The notes beneath the pieces were generated by a model that saw only the letters and a list, made by a program, of their open reading frames with translations, had not been told where the DNA came from and ran no database searches. From NCBI GenBank assembly GCA_963971285.1, contig OZ020251.1:8246001-8310000 (forward strand): 64,000 nt of DNA, given 5' to 3'. Made by a program: the position numbers and the translations under genes. Origin of the DNA: Astropecten irregularis. Lineage: Eukaryota; Echinodermata; Asteroidea; Paxillosida; Astropectinidae. Position 1 is the first letter of the stretch. The number at the start of each line of letters is the position of its first letter. Below, piece by piece: positions 36,001 to 46,379 of this stretch.

Positions 36001-39000
36001 CTTTGTCTAGCATCTAAATTCCCCTTTTTGGCCTCACTCTGGGCATGTGCTATCAACTGTCCTAATTCTCGTTCTGACTTTGACATGTATGATACTACAT
36101 AAGCTGCACAGGCATATGCATCAGTGATATATTGAATATCCATATTAGCATTCCAGGCTCTTATTAAATCAGGATTATACAGATTCACCCATACATGTTG
36201 AGGCTCTCTCTTTAAAACAATAGTGGGTTTCCTGCTCAAAACATCATTAGCTTTTTCAAAATCAGTCTGTGTAATATTAATGCTTTGAAATAATTCAGAT
36301 GTTGACATGTGTTGATTATTCTCATCCTTGATTGCATTCCATACTGACTGCAATAATTCCTTGGCTGCTTTGCGTTTCATTTCATCATTACTAATGGAAG
36401 TACTTTCTTCATGATTATATCCATCATCCTCACTATCTTCATCATTACATTCATCAGCTGGATCACAACTGGCAATAAATGTTCTATTAGATGGGGGTCT
36501 TGGAAAATTAAATCTACATTCAGAACCCTTCTTCTTACAAGACTTGGTATGTTTCCTACTATGTAGCTGTACATGACTGATTATTTCATTCAATTCCTCA
36601 TCTTCTTCCTGTGTTGGCATCTTGCAACTGATATATTTATCAATGAATTTTATTACATCAGCATCATCATCTTTATCCAACCTTGGAGCATTTTCAATCC
36701 AAAACAGACAATGTGTGTGTGGAGATCCTCTTTGCTGGAATTCTACTCGGTAAAAATAGTCCATGACTTTGCCAATGGGTTCTGCACTAGACATGATAAC
36801 ATCTTTCAAAAATGTATGAAATCGATGTTCAAACATTCTAGCAACAGTCACTGGATTGCTTCTCAATACTGTACACTTATCATTCCAATCCAAATCTTCA
36901 ATTGTTCTGAAATCCCCTTGTTGTCTCAATATTGTATTAATGACTTCCGGCCATCTCATATCAGCTGCAGAAAATGAGCAAAACCATGTTGGTATTCCAA
37001 GTTGTCTAATCATAGCCATGACATCTCTCTGAGTTGATTGCCAATATGACGGTGTACCTCTAATTGGTTTCATAAATCTATACCCACTATCAGACTGTAA
37101 AATATCATTTAAATGATCTCTATTCTTAATCATGCTAGAATTAACATTCTGACTACAATGTATTTTGCCTGAACTTTGACGCATAGCAATTGATACACCA
37201 GACATCACCTTTTCAATTTCTGATAAATACTGGGCATAAAAGATATACTGAGTACATTTGGCAAATCTGTTATCTGCATTCATCAACCTATTATGAAAGT
37301 ATCTGAGGCGTGTCAGCTTTCCATCACGTTTATCATCAAATATAGGTGAGCCTTCAGGGAATAATGCTGGAAAACATTTAGCCTCATTACCTTTCTCCAT
37401 TAATACTCTAACTGGATTGTTTCCTTCACAAGGTGCAACACAAAATACATCATCAAAGTATTGATCAAGCACTTCTTGTCCAATATCTATAGGCTGTAAG
37501 CATGTATCAAGTGGAATACCACACAAACGATCCTCATCTGTTTCTTCATCACTTACACTGGATTCATCAGATTCATGTACAATTTCATCTTCATGTTCCT
37601 CATCATGTTCATCATCTAACAGGGGATCATTCCAATCACAATTGATTTCAATATCTTTATACCATGCATTGTTCTGCTTAAGATAGCTTAATGCAGTTTC
37701 CACATGTTCCTTGGTCACAAACTGATATTGATAATATCCTTTGTAAGTTAATTTTCTCTTTAACTTAATTCGAATTAACTGATTTTCATTTCTGCATCTT
37801 GGCAATGCTGTCACCGTATCTGTAATGTTAGATGGTACACATACAACAGGACCGTGTATTCCATTCTGTCCACCTTTCGGCAAGGCTACCATTTTCATGA
37901 ATGGTATATTAATTGCAATGAGATGTTCCTCTAATATATTCAAACAATCCAATTCTTGCGGAATGTTTAGCAATTCCAAATTATTTGTACATGCTTCTTT
38001 AGGTACTTTTTTCTGTAGTAATGTCCTATGACATGTGTAACATATCCACAATCTAGACCTGCTAGATTTTGATACAAGACATTCATTTCCACACTCTTCA
38101 GTACATAAACATTTATGTAAATATTTGTCAGATATACAACTAACAATGCTGTATTTTTCTTTATTGCATCTAACAACTTGTTTCTTAAACAAAAGTTTGC
38201 AACAAACAGCACAAACAAACTCAGGTCCAGTTGACACTTCATTCCTCCAATTTCTGATAACATTCCTCATGTTCCTTGCTTGTTGAGATTTTACACGTCT
38301 TTCTCTTAAAACCCTCTGCTTAATTTTCTTACGATAATTTGCATCTTGGTGATATTTGCATTTCAATTTTTTCATCAAATTTGTTTTGTACACATGATTA
38401 CTCCAATACTTTTTCTTGATAGAATTAATGACAGCATTTCTGTATACTTGATTACCGTGATATTTATTTTTTGCACTGTTAATTGTTTTCTGTCTATATA
38501 CAGCATTTTCATAATACCTGGCTTTGGCATGATGAATCTTTTCTTGTCTATGGACACTATCCTTATGATACTTCCCTTTTTCTCTATCAAGCTTTCTTTC
38601 TCTGAGTACACTATCTGTGTGATACTTAGTTTTGTCACGCTGAACTTTTCTTTCTCTGAGTACACTATCTGTGTGATACTTAGTTTTGTCACGCTGAACT
38701 TTTCTTTCTCTATGTACTCTGTCTTTGTGATACTTAGTTTTGTCATGGTTAAGCTTTCTTTCTCTATACACATTATCTTTGTGATACTTCTCCTTTAACA
38801 ATTTCCTTTTTTGACCACCATTTTCTGCATATTTTTTCCTCTCATTTTTAAGTACATTTTCTCTGAACTTGTTACAATTAGCATATTTCTTTCTCTTTGC
38901 CAAATTTTTCTTTTCCGTGTACGCAATATTATCTTCTACAATTTTTGTCTTATTGTATCTTTCTCTTGCTTTATCTCTCTTTAATTTCAGGTTCAATCTC

Positions 39001-42000
39001 ACATTTACACGTTTACGTCTCTTTCGCTTACGCTGAGAATATGTTGGCTTATCTTCCTTTCTATCATCACATTGACTTACATGAACATTACTGACTGGGT
39101 CTCTAGTACAGGTACTTTCAGACATCAAATCTCTGTTACAGTAGTTTTCATTACTCTCAGCTTGATTACTTGGAACAAGTTCATGAACATTCATGACTAA
39201 ATCATAATGAACTTCATTTCTATGATACAAATAAATTCCACAATCTGACAATCTCTCCGTATTGCTGAATGAACGAGAAAACAAATACCACTTATTTGCC
39301 TCACTATATGTGTATAAATCAACACCCAACATGTCAGCCATTGCTATGATTTCCACTTCTGTTGCCCATGTACCATTATGAAACAACCTCTGCCTAACCA
39401 CATAATCTTCCACTGTAGAAAAACCTTCTCTTAAAAAGCACTTAAATTTATCAGCATACTTCAGCAAATGATTAACAGTAAGAGTTCTCACATGTCTATG
39501 ATTTTCCTCAGTTCCTGATATAGCACAAGAAATGGCTCTAAAGAAACAGTTCCCATCACCTCTTATCTTCCTTACAGTGTCAGGTCTTCCCATGTTCTTA
39601 CATCTTGTGGAAATCTTATTAGTATTCAAACATACTTTACTGACACCAAATTTTTGACACAATGTTATCTTCATTTCTTTAGTCAGTGGCAAAAAGTTCA
39701 AAGGAACTGGTTCAGTAACTTGTATTATTTCTAAATCATTATCACTCTTGTCACCATTACTTAATTCATGATCAAAACCAGTGGCATGCACATCATCAAA
39801 CAAAACACTGTGTGCTGTATCTTCTTCAACCCAATCATTTCCTTTATTGTTTAGGGTATTATTACTCTCCATTGTCTCATTTAAACATTGAGTTTCTACG
39901 CCTTGTGTACAACTACTGATGGGAGCACTGTTACTATTGTCAATGTGTTGATCACTACATATACTGAGGTCATGACTAATGCAAATATGAACACCTGTAA
40001 TTTCAAATTGCTCATTATCAGACAGATTCATAGAATGTCCAAGTTCAGTACAATACCTGTACACACCTTGCCATGTCAAAGAACGCTGCAAAATGCTTGT
40101 CCCATCTTGAACTTGACGGCCATGAACACTTCTGGAATGTGAATCAAATACATAATAAATTCCACCGTGGGAAATCACTGCAAAAGTGTTTCCATGAAAA
40201 CATATGAAACATGCTTGATATATCTGAATTGTTTGTTCTATAGCTAGTTTAAGTGAAATCATGTTGAACTCTGCCAAAGTTGAATCCTGTTCATTGAATG
40301 TTCCTACTACAGGTTCCGCATAATTCATGCTAAAGTTGCTTTCATACACATTCAAATCAGTTGGTAATTCATTGATAAGCAGATAATCATTATTCATAGT
40401 TGAGCTTCGCTGCAAAAATCCATACAGTTCATTGCCAGTGTTAAGCACATTGTCCATGTCAGTCCTTCCCCAATTATTCATACATTTTATCTGACTTTTC
40501 ATAATTGCACTCAAGGACATGGCCACACATTGCTTTCCAATATTTCTTCCAAACCGTACATCTCCTTGATGACAACTGCCTTGTGCAACAATTGATTGAT
40601 CAACTTGTCTACTATTCACTGTCTGACAACACTGTATCTTAGCAGGCTTTACCACATCATTAGACTGCATTTCATTCATCTTATTCTTCAAATCTGCATC
40701 AACCCTTCTCTTTCTCCTGGTATTTGGATGTATTCCTGTCAAATTAATTTTGCTGACATTATTTACAGATCTAATTCCAGTTCTCTTGACATCATTTTTA
40801 GTGCCATCCTTGTTTCTGCTGTGACTTTCTGTTTGTCTAGTGTCATCAGTGTGGGGTAAGGATTTCTCACTTTGAGGTCTTTCACACTTTTGTGGACACA
40901 CTCTGGGCTGTGATTGTTTATCTGTACATTTCTCCTTTTCACTTGAAGTATCAGGTGAAATTGTTTTCCTCTTTCTTAAGAAGTAACCACCACTCTGTTG
41001 TCTTATTGACTGTTTACCAGTACTTAGTTTAACATACCCATTTCCTGTCTTAGGTGTATCATTCCTTCTGTTCTCCTTGTCAGACACTTGATAAACAGGT
41101 CCACCTGAACACTGGTCTACTGCACTGTAAGGCATATCAAACTGATTCTCATCTGTACAAATACCAAAATTGTGAAACAAACTGTCAGAGTAATTACTAT
41201 GTCCACATTTACAACAAACCCAAGTGAATGTCTTACCAATCAAATGCTCCTTCATATTCAGCATACCTGCACAGATAGTATGAAACCACACACAACATTT
41301 ATCACATTGTATCTTCCTTTTGCCACACCCATCACTTTTATCACAAAGCCAACACACATTGCCATTATCACTTTCTGTTTCCAGGTCCTTGACTTTCCCC
41401 TCTCTTACTACACAGGTCTTTCTCTTCTTACCTCCTTTCATGACTTTCATGGACATTTTCCAGACATTCTTTTTCATTCCTCTCCTTCCTTTTACAGTCC
41501 GTCTTACATGGATAACTTTGCTAATACATCTTCTTGTATGACAAAATGTACATTTCATTACTTCTTCATGTATTTGTCTGTCCTTCTTAGACATACGCTG
41601 CTCAATTGATTTCCCATTTCTTCTGTAATTATACATCACATGTTTCCTGGCCTTTCTTGTCATTCTTACTCGCTTTGGAACCGTGTATCCAGTTGTTTGA
41701 CACTTCCGATTCTTCCTCTGTTGACGACACTTCCAACTATATGAACATGTACATGTTGCTCTCACTTCTCTCTTCAATGTATGAGGACACTTCTGCTTCA
41801 ATGGTATTGTGAATACACCTCTCACCTGGTTCTTACACTTATCCTGACCTCTGTTGTATCTTCTCATATGGCTCTTATCATGACTTCTTCTAAACCTCAC
41901 CTTACATCTCTTCACACAGCCCATCATATGCATCATTCCACAGCTGCTTACCCCATGACTGCTTACCTCATGACTGCTTACCTCATGACTGCTTACCTCA

Positions 42001-42497
42001 TGATTGCTTACCTCATGACTGCTTTCATGACTCTTACATCCTTCCTCATGGCATGTCTTATGACTCGTCTCAAACTTCACCTCACCGTTCGTCTCATGGC
42101 TCATATCACGTTCCAGGTAACTCGTTCTTTCAACATATTTCTTATAACCATGACGATAGCTTTTTAAACCATGACGATTGCTTTTTAAACCATGACTATT
42201 ATTCAACTTCTCTTTATGGCTGTTGCTGATAGCATGCACTGGTGCCTGGTTCTCAACAACGTCCTCAAGCAAGAGTGCTTGAGTCACAAGCCCAGTGTGG
42301 ACTTGAGTGGGAAAGGAAAGGAAAGAGGAATAGCCAGAAATAGAGTGAGAAACACAAGAGCTGAGAAAAGAAAGGCTAGAGAAGTCAGACACAAACATGT
42401 AAGTGTGAGAAAAAACAGACACTCCTCCAACGGGCCTCCTCATCCTCCGGAACTGCAATCCATCCTTCAACGTCTTAGATCTCTGGAACTTTGGCAT
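33075..42497 (-). CDS. Helitron/Helentron Rep-helicase-endonuclease polyprotein, 3140 aa
   Basis: One open frame, no introns. Modules in order (residues approximate): His/Ser-rich repeats around 145-170; PHD finger 382-431 (C4HC3, CWLC...CDKC...WFHTIC); protease-like block 735-800 with FDSHSR; OTU cysteine protease 970-1105 (GDGNCFF, His in NEVHYDLV); 20-residue basic repeats 1230-1400; DUF6570-like Cys region 1425-1610; Rep 1675-2200 with HTHCLFW (1927) and paired Tyr in YVVSYMSK (2131, 2135); PIF1 helicase 2455-2890 with GGAGTGKS, DEISM, GDFYQLPP, VHKVQG and YVALSRV; endonuclease/exonuclease/phosphatase domain 2920-3140 with TETW, GDFN and LIDHVYV. This set fits Helentron-type rolling-circle transposons. 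Rep nicks and joins DNA, PIF1 unwinds it. The last EEP motif reads SYH where SDH is usual. The first 100-150 residues are low in support, so the true start may be further in. Confidence 0.93.
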   Translation of the reverse strand: MPKFQRSKTLKDGLQFRRMRRPVGGVSVFSHTYMFVSDFSSLSFLSSCVSHSISGYSSFLSFPTQVHTGLVTQALLLEDVVENQAPVHAISNSHKEKLNNSHGLKSNRHGLKSYRHGYKKYVERTSYLERDMSHETNGEVKFETSHKTCHEEGCKSHESSHEVSNHEVSSHEVSSHEVSSHGVSSCGMMHMMGCVKRCKVRFRRSHDKSHMRRYNRGQDKCKNQVRGVFTIPLKQKCPHTLKREVRATCTCSYSWKCRQQRKNRKCQTTGYTVPKRVRMTRKARKHVMYNYRRNGKSIEQRMSKKDRQIHEEVMKCTFCHTRRCISKVIHVRRTVKGRRGMKKNVWKMSMKVMKGGKKRKTCVVREGKVKDLETESDNGNVCWLCDKSDGCGKRKIQCDKCCVWFHTICAGMLNMKEHLIGKTFTWVCCKCGHSNYSDSLFHNFGICTDENQFDMPYSAVDQCSGGPVYQVSDKENRRNDTPKTGNGYVKLSTGKQSIRQQSGGYFLRKRKTISPDTSSEKEKCTDKQSQPRVCPQKCERPQSEKSLPHTDDTRQTESHSRNKDGTKNDVKRTGIRSVNNVSKINLTGIHPNTRRKRRVDADLKNKMNEMQSNDVVKPAKIQCCQTVNSRQVDQSIVAQGSCHQGDVRFGRNIGKQCVAMSLSAIMKSQIKCMNNWGRTDMDNVLNTGNELYGFLQRSSTMNNDYLLINELPTDLNVYESNFSMNYAEPVVGTFNEQDSTLAEFNMISLKLAIEQTIQIYQACFICFHGNTFAVISHGGIYYVFDSHSRSVHGRQVQDGTSILQRSLTWQGVYRYCTELGHSMNLSDNEQFEITGVHICISHDLSICSDQHIDNSNSAPISSCTQGVETQCLNETMESNNTLNNKGNDWVEEDTAHSVLFDDVHATGFDHELSNGDKSDNDLEIIQVTEPVPLNFLPLTKEMKITLCQKFGVSKVCLNTNKISTRCKNMGRPDTVRKIRGDGNCFFRAISCAISGTEENHRHVRTLTVNHLLKYADKFKCFLREGFSTVEDYVVRQRLFHNGTWATEVEIIAMADMLGVDLYTYSEANKWYLFSRSFSNTERLSDCGIYLYHRNEVHYDLVMNVHELVPSNQAESNENYCNRDLMSESTCTRDPVSNVHVSQCDDRKEDKPTYSQRKRKRRKRVNVRLNLKLKRDKARERYNKTKIVEDNIAYTEKKNLAKRKKYANCNKFRENVLKNERKKYAENGGQKRKLLKEKYHKDNVYRERKLNHDKTKYHKDRVHRERKVQRDKTKYHTDSVLRERKVQRDKTKYHTDSVLRERKLDREKGKYHKDSVHRQEKIHHAKARYYENAVYRQKTINSAKNKYHGNQVYRNAVINSIKKKYWSNHVYKTNLMKKLKCKYHQDANYRKKIKQRVLRERRVKSQQARNMRNVIRNWRNEVSTGPEFVCAVCCKLLFKKQVVRCNKEKYSIVSCISDKYLHKCLCTEECGNECLVSKSSRSRLWICYTCHRTLLQKKVPKEACTNNLELLNIPQELDCLNILEEHLIAINIPFMKMVALPKGGQNGIHGPVVCVPSNITDTVTALPRCRNENQLIRIKLKRKLTYKGYYQYQFVTKEHVETALSYLKQNNAWYKDIEINCDWNDPLLDDEHDEEHEDEIVHESDESSVSDEETDEDRLCGIPLDTCLQPIDIGQEVLDQYFDDVFCVAPCEGNNPVRVLMEKGNEAKCFPALFPEGSPIFDDKRDGKLTRLRYFHNRLMNADNRFAKCTQYIFYAQYLSEIEKVMSGVSIAMRQSSGKIHCSQNVNSSMIKNRDHLNDILQSDSGYRFMKPIRGTPSYWQSTQRDVMAMIRQLGIPTWFCSFSAADMRWPEVINTILRQQGDFRTIEDLDWNDKCTVLRSNPVTVARMFEHRFHTFLKDVIMSSAEPIGKVMDYFYRVEFQQRGSPHTHCLFWIENAPRLDKDDDADVIKFIDKYISCKMPTQEEDEELNEIISHVQLHSRKHTKSCKKKGSECRFNFPRPPSNRTFIASCDPADECNDEDSEDDGYNHEESTSISNDEMKRKAAKELLQSVWNAIKDENNQHMSTSELFQSINITQTDFEKANDVLSRKPTIVLKREPQHVWVNLYNPDLIRAWNANMDIQYITDAYACAAYVVSYMSKSERELGQLIAHAQSEAKKGNLDARQSMKEIGCVYLHNRELSAQEAVFRVCGLRLKEGSRKVEFIPIGENPVRMSLPLSVIQSKCEDDDDIFMTSRVDRYKARPDIDEFDDMCLAKFCSEYRIIYNGDTCNISRKSLVYALKHGLGHIQKRTRTEPAVIRYPRFSVTKYPEKYYHSILQLFLPYHVDAQLKPPQFDNYEQFYENGSVCLNNQMKSVSVVVESNRSKFEKNAEALEAAKQYVEKHGMQEDAWALISPISEQERLECEAEREPVLPEDDDLDIPDLQSDKKDTVCNIEPHTMKISKQDALSLLRSLNTQQRQVFNKIRDWCLQKVQGKNPEPFHVFITGGAGTGKSHLVKSIHYEATRLFTRMVNNPDNVSVMITAPTGVAAFNINGSTIHSALSIPTDARLPYQPLGEEKLNTLRNELQDLQIVIIDEISMVDHKMLCYIHGRLRQIKQTRDLKPFGKVSILAVGDFYQLPPVKGKSLYQRDITVDLWNDCFKKVELREIMRQKDDMQFAESLNRIRVRAKQDKLLDEDVAMLQSRETGEEWDDALHIFPCNKQVDEYNRKILFAKCSDYFCILANDFQKESHKKTSRVKIPPKSLRTTLPESLWLGTGARVMLAKNLDVSDGLVNGVLGTVCEIILSHDESTPEYIHIVFDSESVGSKVKRKSATNAGFIRIQREEEHISKQWIRRQFPLKLAWACTVHKVQGVTTDRAVVSLERTFSPGQAYVALSRVTSLNGLVIEGFNEKFVYCNKSVKDSLSNMMEFIEESNVRTLPSNGTVIMMHNIQGLKEHFKDLECNIDMMSADFICLTETWSENEFDCETELNNFKCYHQVRSASYNNSCSVTQMLSKQCHGGVAVYGRRNKTFSRLALPVHNLEYIAVQVICEMSYSLVTIYRPASYSMIEFLTNMKHLLDELHKVSNRCIVMGDFNEDIFKQHSQIEKLMCEHGYTQCVTDATTENGTLIDHVYVRNIESVCATVIPTYYSYHEGVCINI
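33075..42497 (-). mobile_element. Autonomous Helitron-class transposon (termini not fixed)
   Basis: The coding part looks complete, so this may be a potentially autonomous copy. Helentrons lack TSDs and TIRs and end near a short hairpin. I searched the flanks (42500-44400 and 32000-33075) by eye and found no certain terminus. The palindrome at 32514-32825 and the MITE at 43953-44098 lie just outside or inside the real borders. Confidence 0.75.
38290..38820 (-). repeat. 60-bp tandem repeats inside the Helitron ORF
   Basis: Nine to ten units of 60 bp encode a basic 20-residue repeat of the form KYHKDSVxRERKxxRDKT. Two neighbours (about 38597-38650 and 38657-38710) are identical for at least 54 bp; others are diverged. 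The repeat is charged and probably helical, lying between the OTU and Rep parts. Function unknown; a nucleic-acid-binding spacer is plausible. Confidence 0.85.
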
Positions 42498-42678
42498 TTT
42501 GTCCTGAAAACAAATTGAAAAGAAAAAAACAAAACATTAAACATCAGTAGACAGACAACACATTAAAGGGATGTTTTCCTAACCCACACTATTTACACTG
42601 TAGCAAGATGACCCATTCATTGAGGGTTGTCTTTTATATTATTTTTAATCATTCATGTTTTTTAGGTTCAACTGCTTC

Positions 42679-42900
42679 AGTCAGTGATTTGTTCTTTTTC
42701 TTTAAATGACTTCAGTGTTTCGGTTGTCTGAATATCAATTAATGTCAGTTCCCGTTCTGGTTTGTTTGAAAGTGTTTTTATACAAAATAAGCCAGACCCT
42801 TTTGGGAGATTCCTGAAGTTTGTTGCTACAATGATTAAATTGATCCTTCGGATATAGCAGCCTACAGTAATGTCTCCTTTCATAGCTTCTGACTGAAAAC
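42679..42900 (-). other. Possible orphan exon
   Basis: On the minus strand an acceptor-like ttttggttttcag is followed by an open frame of about 70 codons (SEAMKGDITVGCYIRR through SNKPERELTLID to FKEKEQITD), ending in TGA at 42679. Its composition is protein-like, unlike its surroundings. I do not recognise it and see no partner exon. It could be part of the 5' region of the Helitron or a captured host exon. Confidence 0.3.
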
Positions 42901-42954
42901 CAAAAAAAAGTACAATTTAAGACACTGAGAATGTACGGCTGAAAAATGCAGGAC

Positions 42955-43020
42955 AGTCGAGTGGTGGTTCAGTAACCGGGAGGTTGCAGGTTCAAGTCCT
43001 CCTTCAGTCAAGCTTTTTCG
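42955..43020 (+). mobile_element. tRNA-like SINE head fragment
   Basis: gagtggtggttcagtaac and the B box aggttcaagtcctcc are 25 bp apart, so part of the tRNA-like head is shortened. No body or tail was recognised. Confidence 0.35.
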
Positions 43021-43099
43021 GTCTTCTTGACTTGAGCAAATCCCGTCAACTTCCGAGGCCTTGCGTAGTTGTTTATTTCAAAGCATATTCATATACTAT

Positions 43100-43950
43100 C
43101 TTGTTCAAGGTTTTTCATAATAATTGTTAACAAGTTACAAAGACACTGTTTGATTTCCTCTATACTGAAATGCTGTTCAAGTGACATACACAAGTGACAT
43201 AATGTCCAAGTATAGTATAAAGTGCAGATATTACTTCAAAGCAGCAAAACATAATCAGAACAAAAAGAATAACTTTTGTGTACTCGAAAAGTGCAACAGA
43301 AGTATTAAAAAAAAAAAATCATCATGATTTTCATAATTGTCTTATTGCAAATATTGGCATTGACAGACTCATAACAAATCAATAACAGAAATATAAACCA
43401 TTCACTAAAACTCCTTCAATTTACATAAAATGTTGAATATGATTCAAACACAAGTAAGATCACTTACATTTAATTCCTAACTTTTTGTTTGCAATGTGAA
43501 GCCACTGGTTATAAACCCAACAGTCAAAAATTGTGCTACTTTGGACTACAGCACAATATTGTACACGTATGTAGGACATAATGTTTATGTAAACAAAAAA
43601 AGAAAAAAATTTATATAAGCAGACGTCCCCCAGAATCAATCAAAATACCTTCATAAGTTCATATCAGAATCATGGAAAAAAAAACATTCTGAAATACTAT
43701 TGTTGCCCCAGCACTGCCACTACTATTACTTTTAGTAATGCAGTAGGATCAACTGAAAAAGTCTGAATTATACAACGGAGTATTTCCTCCGACAACGATT
43801 AATTTATACTGAACATCATTAATAATAAAACAATTTGTTATTATCCATGTTTAATTTTCATCAAATAAATGAATTGCTAGGCCCCCTATGGATAGATCCT
43901 AAATAAAGCAAAACTATACAAGATAATACAACCTAGGGCCTACTCAACAT
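43100..43950. other. AT-rich non-coding sequence
   Basis: Nothing recognisable. It contains A-runs and no open frame of note. Confidence 0.4.
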
Positions 43951-43952
43951 AG

Positions 43953-44098
43953 GGGGTTCCTAAAGTTTAGTACACTCGGGTTAGCTAGTAGTAGTACCCA
44001 GCTTCTACTCACCTAAATTCTAGGTAAGTAGAAGCTGGGTACCAGTCTACCTGAGTGTACTAAACCTAGCCTGAGTGTACTAAACTTCAGGAACCCCC
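43953..44098. mobile_element. 146-bp foldback MITE with 7-8 bp TSD
   Basis: The left end ggggttcctaaagtttag is inverted at the right end (aaacttcaggaacccc). AACATAG (or AACATAGG) flanks both sides, at 43946 and 44099. An inner hairpin (gtacccagcttctact and its complement) fills the middle, and the word ctgagtgtactaaac is repeated near the right end. The TSD length fits hAT-type insertion. Confidence 0.75.
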
Positions 44099-44423
44099 AA
44101 CATAGGCATAGCTTTACATGTTCACATAGGCCTAGTAACTAGTACAAAGTGCAACAGAACCACAACAAGAAGACATTACACAGCACAGGTGACAACAATG
44201 CCTAACGAGTAACGTTACCCCGGCCATGCACATGATGATGAACGAAAGAACACCCTTCCCTTTGGTTTGCTTCAAATTATTTGTTAACCGAATTCCTCTT
44301 CAAACATATTATGGCAATCGCAACAGACGCTAGTTTATAAAGACTTAGATGGTACATGTACCTCGCACTACTCACTGAAATATACACAAAAACAAACATT
44401 TTTATTTCATAAAGCAACATTTC

Positions 44424-46379
44424 TACGAAGCAGAAATCGGGTCAAAAAGATTGGAACACATTACTTGGAATCGGATGAATTTTTTAGAAGCTAACATGTT
44501 TTGAAACCTAATGTTTTGAAAAATCGAACATATTTTTTAAGACTCGGATGCATTTTCAAAAACCTAATCAAATTTAACCACCGAACATATTCAAGTTTCG
44601 GATGTTTTTGCGAATCCGATCATTTTTCAAACATCGAACATGTTTCCGAATCGGATGCAATTCCAAAAACCTAACATGTTTTTCGATTCGAATGCATTTT
44701 CAAGTTCCGAATGCCCACAAAACAGCCGTAGGCATAAAACAGCCGTAGAGTGTGTGTTAGGTTTACGTGATTTCATCCGAGTTTTCATTTCATCCGATTC
44801 TGAAAAAGCATCCGAAACTTTTGACCCTGTTCGGGCCGGGTTTTGCCGAGTGCCCGAGCCCAGAACTGATAGTCTTGCAACAAGACGTCGGGCATGTCTT
44901 TCTTACAGTGCATACTACGCAGTCATAATCCTGCATTCTATAAGCGTATTGAGGACTGTCAAAAGCCAGTGAGCTTAGTATAGTAGGCATAAGTGTTACG
45001 TTAGGCTGCCAAAAGGGATTCAGAACGGACTCGCCAGGGGTTCACTAGTAGCTAGTGTCGCCATGTTTGTCTCATCTTTTGTACTAAAATTATAACCGAA
45101 GCTGATCAACCCACCCGCGTACGCCAATCAACTCGTAGGCTGTTTGGTCAACTCGTACGCCGACCAACTCCAACGGTTTTGTCAACTCCGGTACGCCGAC
45201 CAACTCGTAGAGATGGGGCGTTCGAGTCAGGTCGCGTCGGCGCCGTACGAGTTGGACGGCGTACGAGTTGACCAGCATTGAATAATATTACGATCAATCG
45301 AACGTGTAGTTCGTCGAACTTCAACAGTAATCGCCGAAAGCTGGGTCGACAGTTTCGATCAGGGGCGGAAATTGCTGAGTTGATTGAAAATCAAAACAAA
45401 AAACAAAAAACGGAGTCACAATCCGTGTGGGCTTGAAGAACTTATCGAGGGACAATTAAGCTTATGTCTTGTATATGAATATGGGCATAAGTTACAAAAC
45501 AGGTAGAAGACGGTCGACATTTTCCTTTTATTGTATAAAACCTGGCCATTACAATTAAAACACCGGTGTGAAAAAATGGTTTAAAAAGCCACAAGAAAAT
45601 TAACGATTGTTTAAGGGGTGCACATTTGGTATTTTCTCCATTTTATTATAAATACCTCCCCCCCCCCCCACCCCCGACTCCGTCAATCGATATAGGTGTC
45701 ATGATCATGGCCTAGTACGTGCGTGACTACAGTAATAATTTCTATTTCTACCTACATGGTTTAAGGGTGCACATTTGGTCTTTTCTCCATTTTCCACAAG
45801 GCCTTATCATTGTACTAGTAAGTTTAGTATTTAGTAGTGGCACGATTTGTAGGCCAAATACTGCGAACAGTGGCTCTGGCCGTAGGCTTGCAGTGGGGCG
45901 TGGAGTTTTCCCCGGACGTCTTGTTGCAAGACTATCAATTCTGGGCTCGGGTACTCGGCAAAACCCGGCCCGAACAGGGTCAAAAGTTTCGGATGCTTTT
46001 CAGAATCGGATGAATTGAAAACTCGGATGAAATTACGTAAACCTAACACACACTCTACGGCTGTTTTATGCCTACGGCTGTTTTGTAATCATTCGGAACT
46101 TGAAAATGCATTCGAATCGAAAAACATGTTAGGTTTTTGGAATTGCATCCGATTCGGAAACATGTTCGATGTTTGAAAAATGATCGGATTCGCAAAAACA
46201 TCCGAAACTTGAGTATGTTCGGTGGTTAAATTTGATTAGGTTTATGAAAATGCATCCGAGTCTTAAAAAATATGTTCGATTTTTCAAAACATTAGGTTTC
46301 AAAACATGTTAGCTTCTAAAAAATTCATCCGATTCCAAGTAGTGTGTTCTAATCTTTTTGACCCGATTTCTGCTTCGTA
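44424..46379. mobile_element. 1.96-kb element with ~465-bp TIRs and 6-bp TSD
   Basis: The arms 44424-44890 and 45914-46379 are inverted copies, about 95% alike by eye. The outer ends are tacgaagcagaaatcggg and its complement, flanked by CATTTC at 44418-44423 and 46380-46385. The arms carry evenly spaced words (aacatgtt, tcggatgcat, cctaaca). The middle (45090-45280) repeats tacgccgaccaactcgta in both orientations. No transposase is present, so it is non-autonomous. Superfamily not assigned. Confidence 0.88.
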
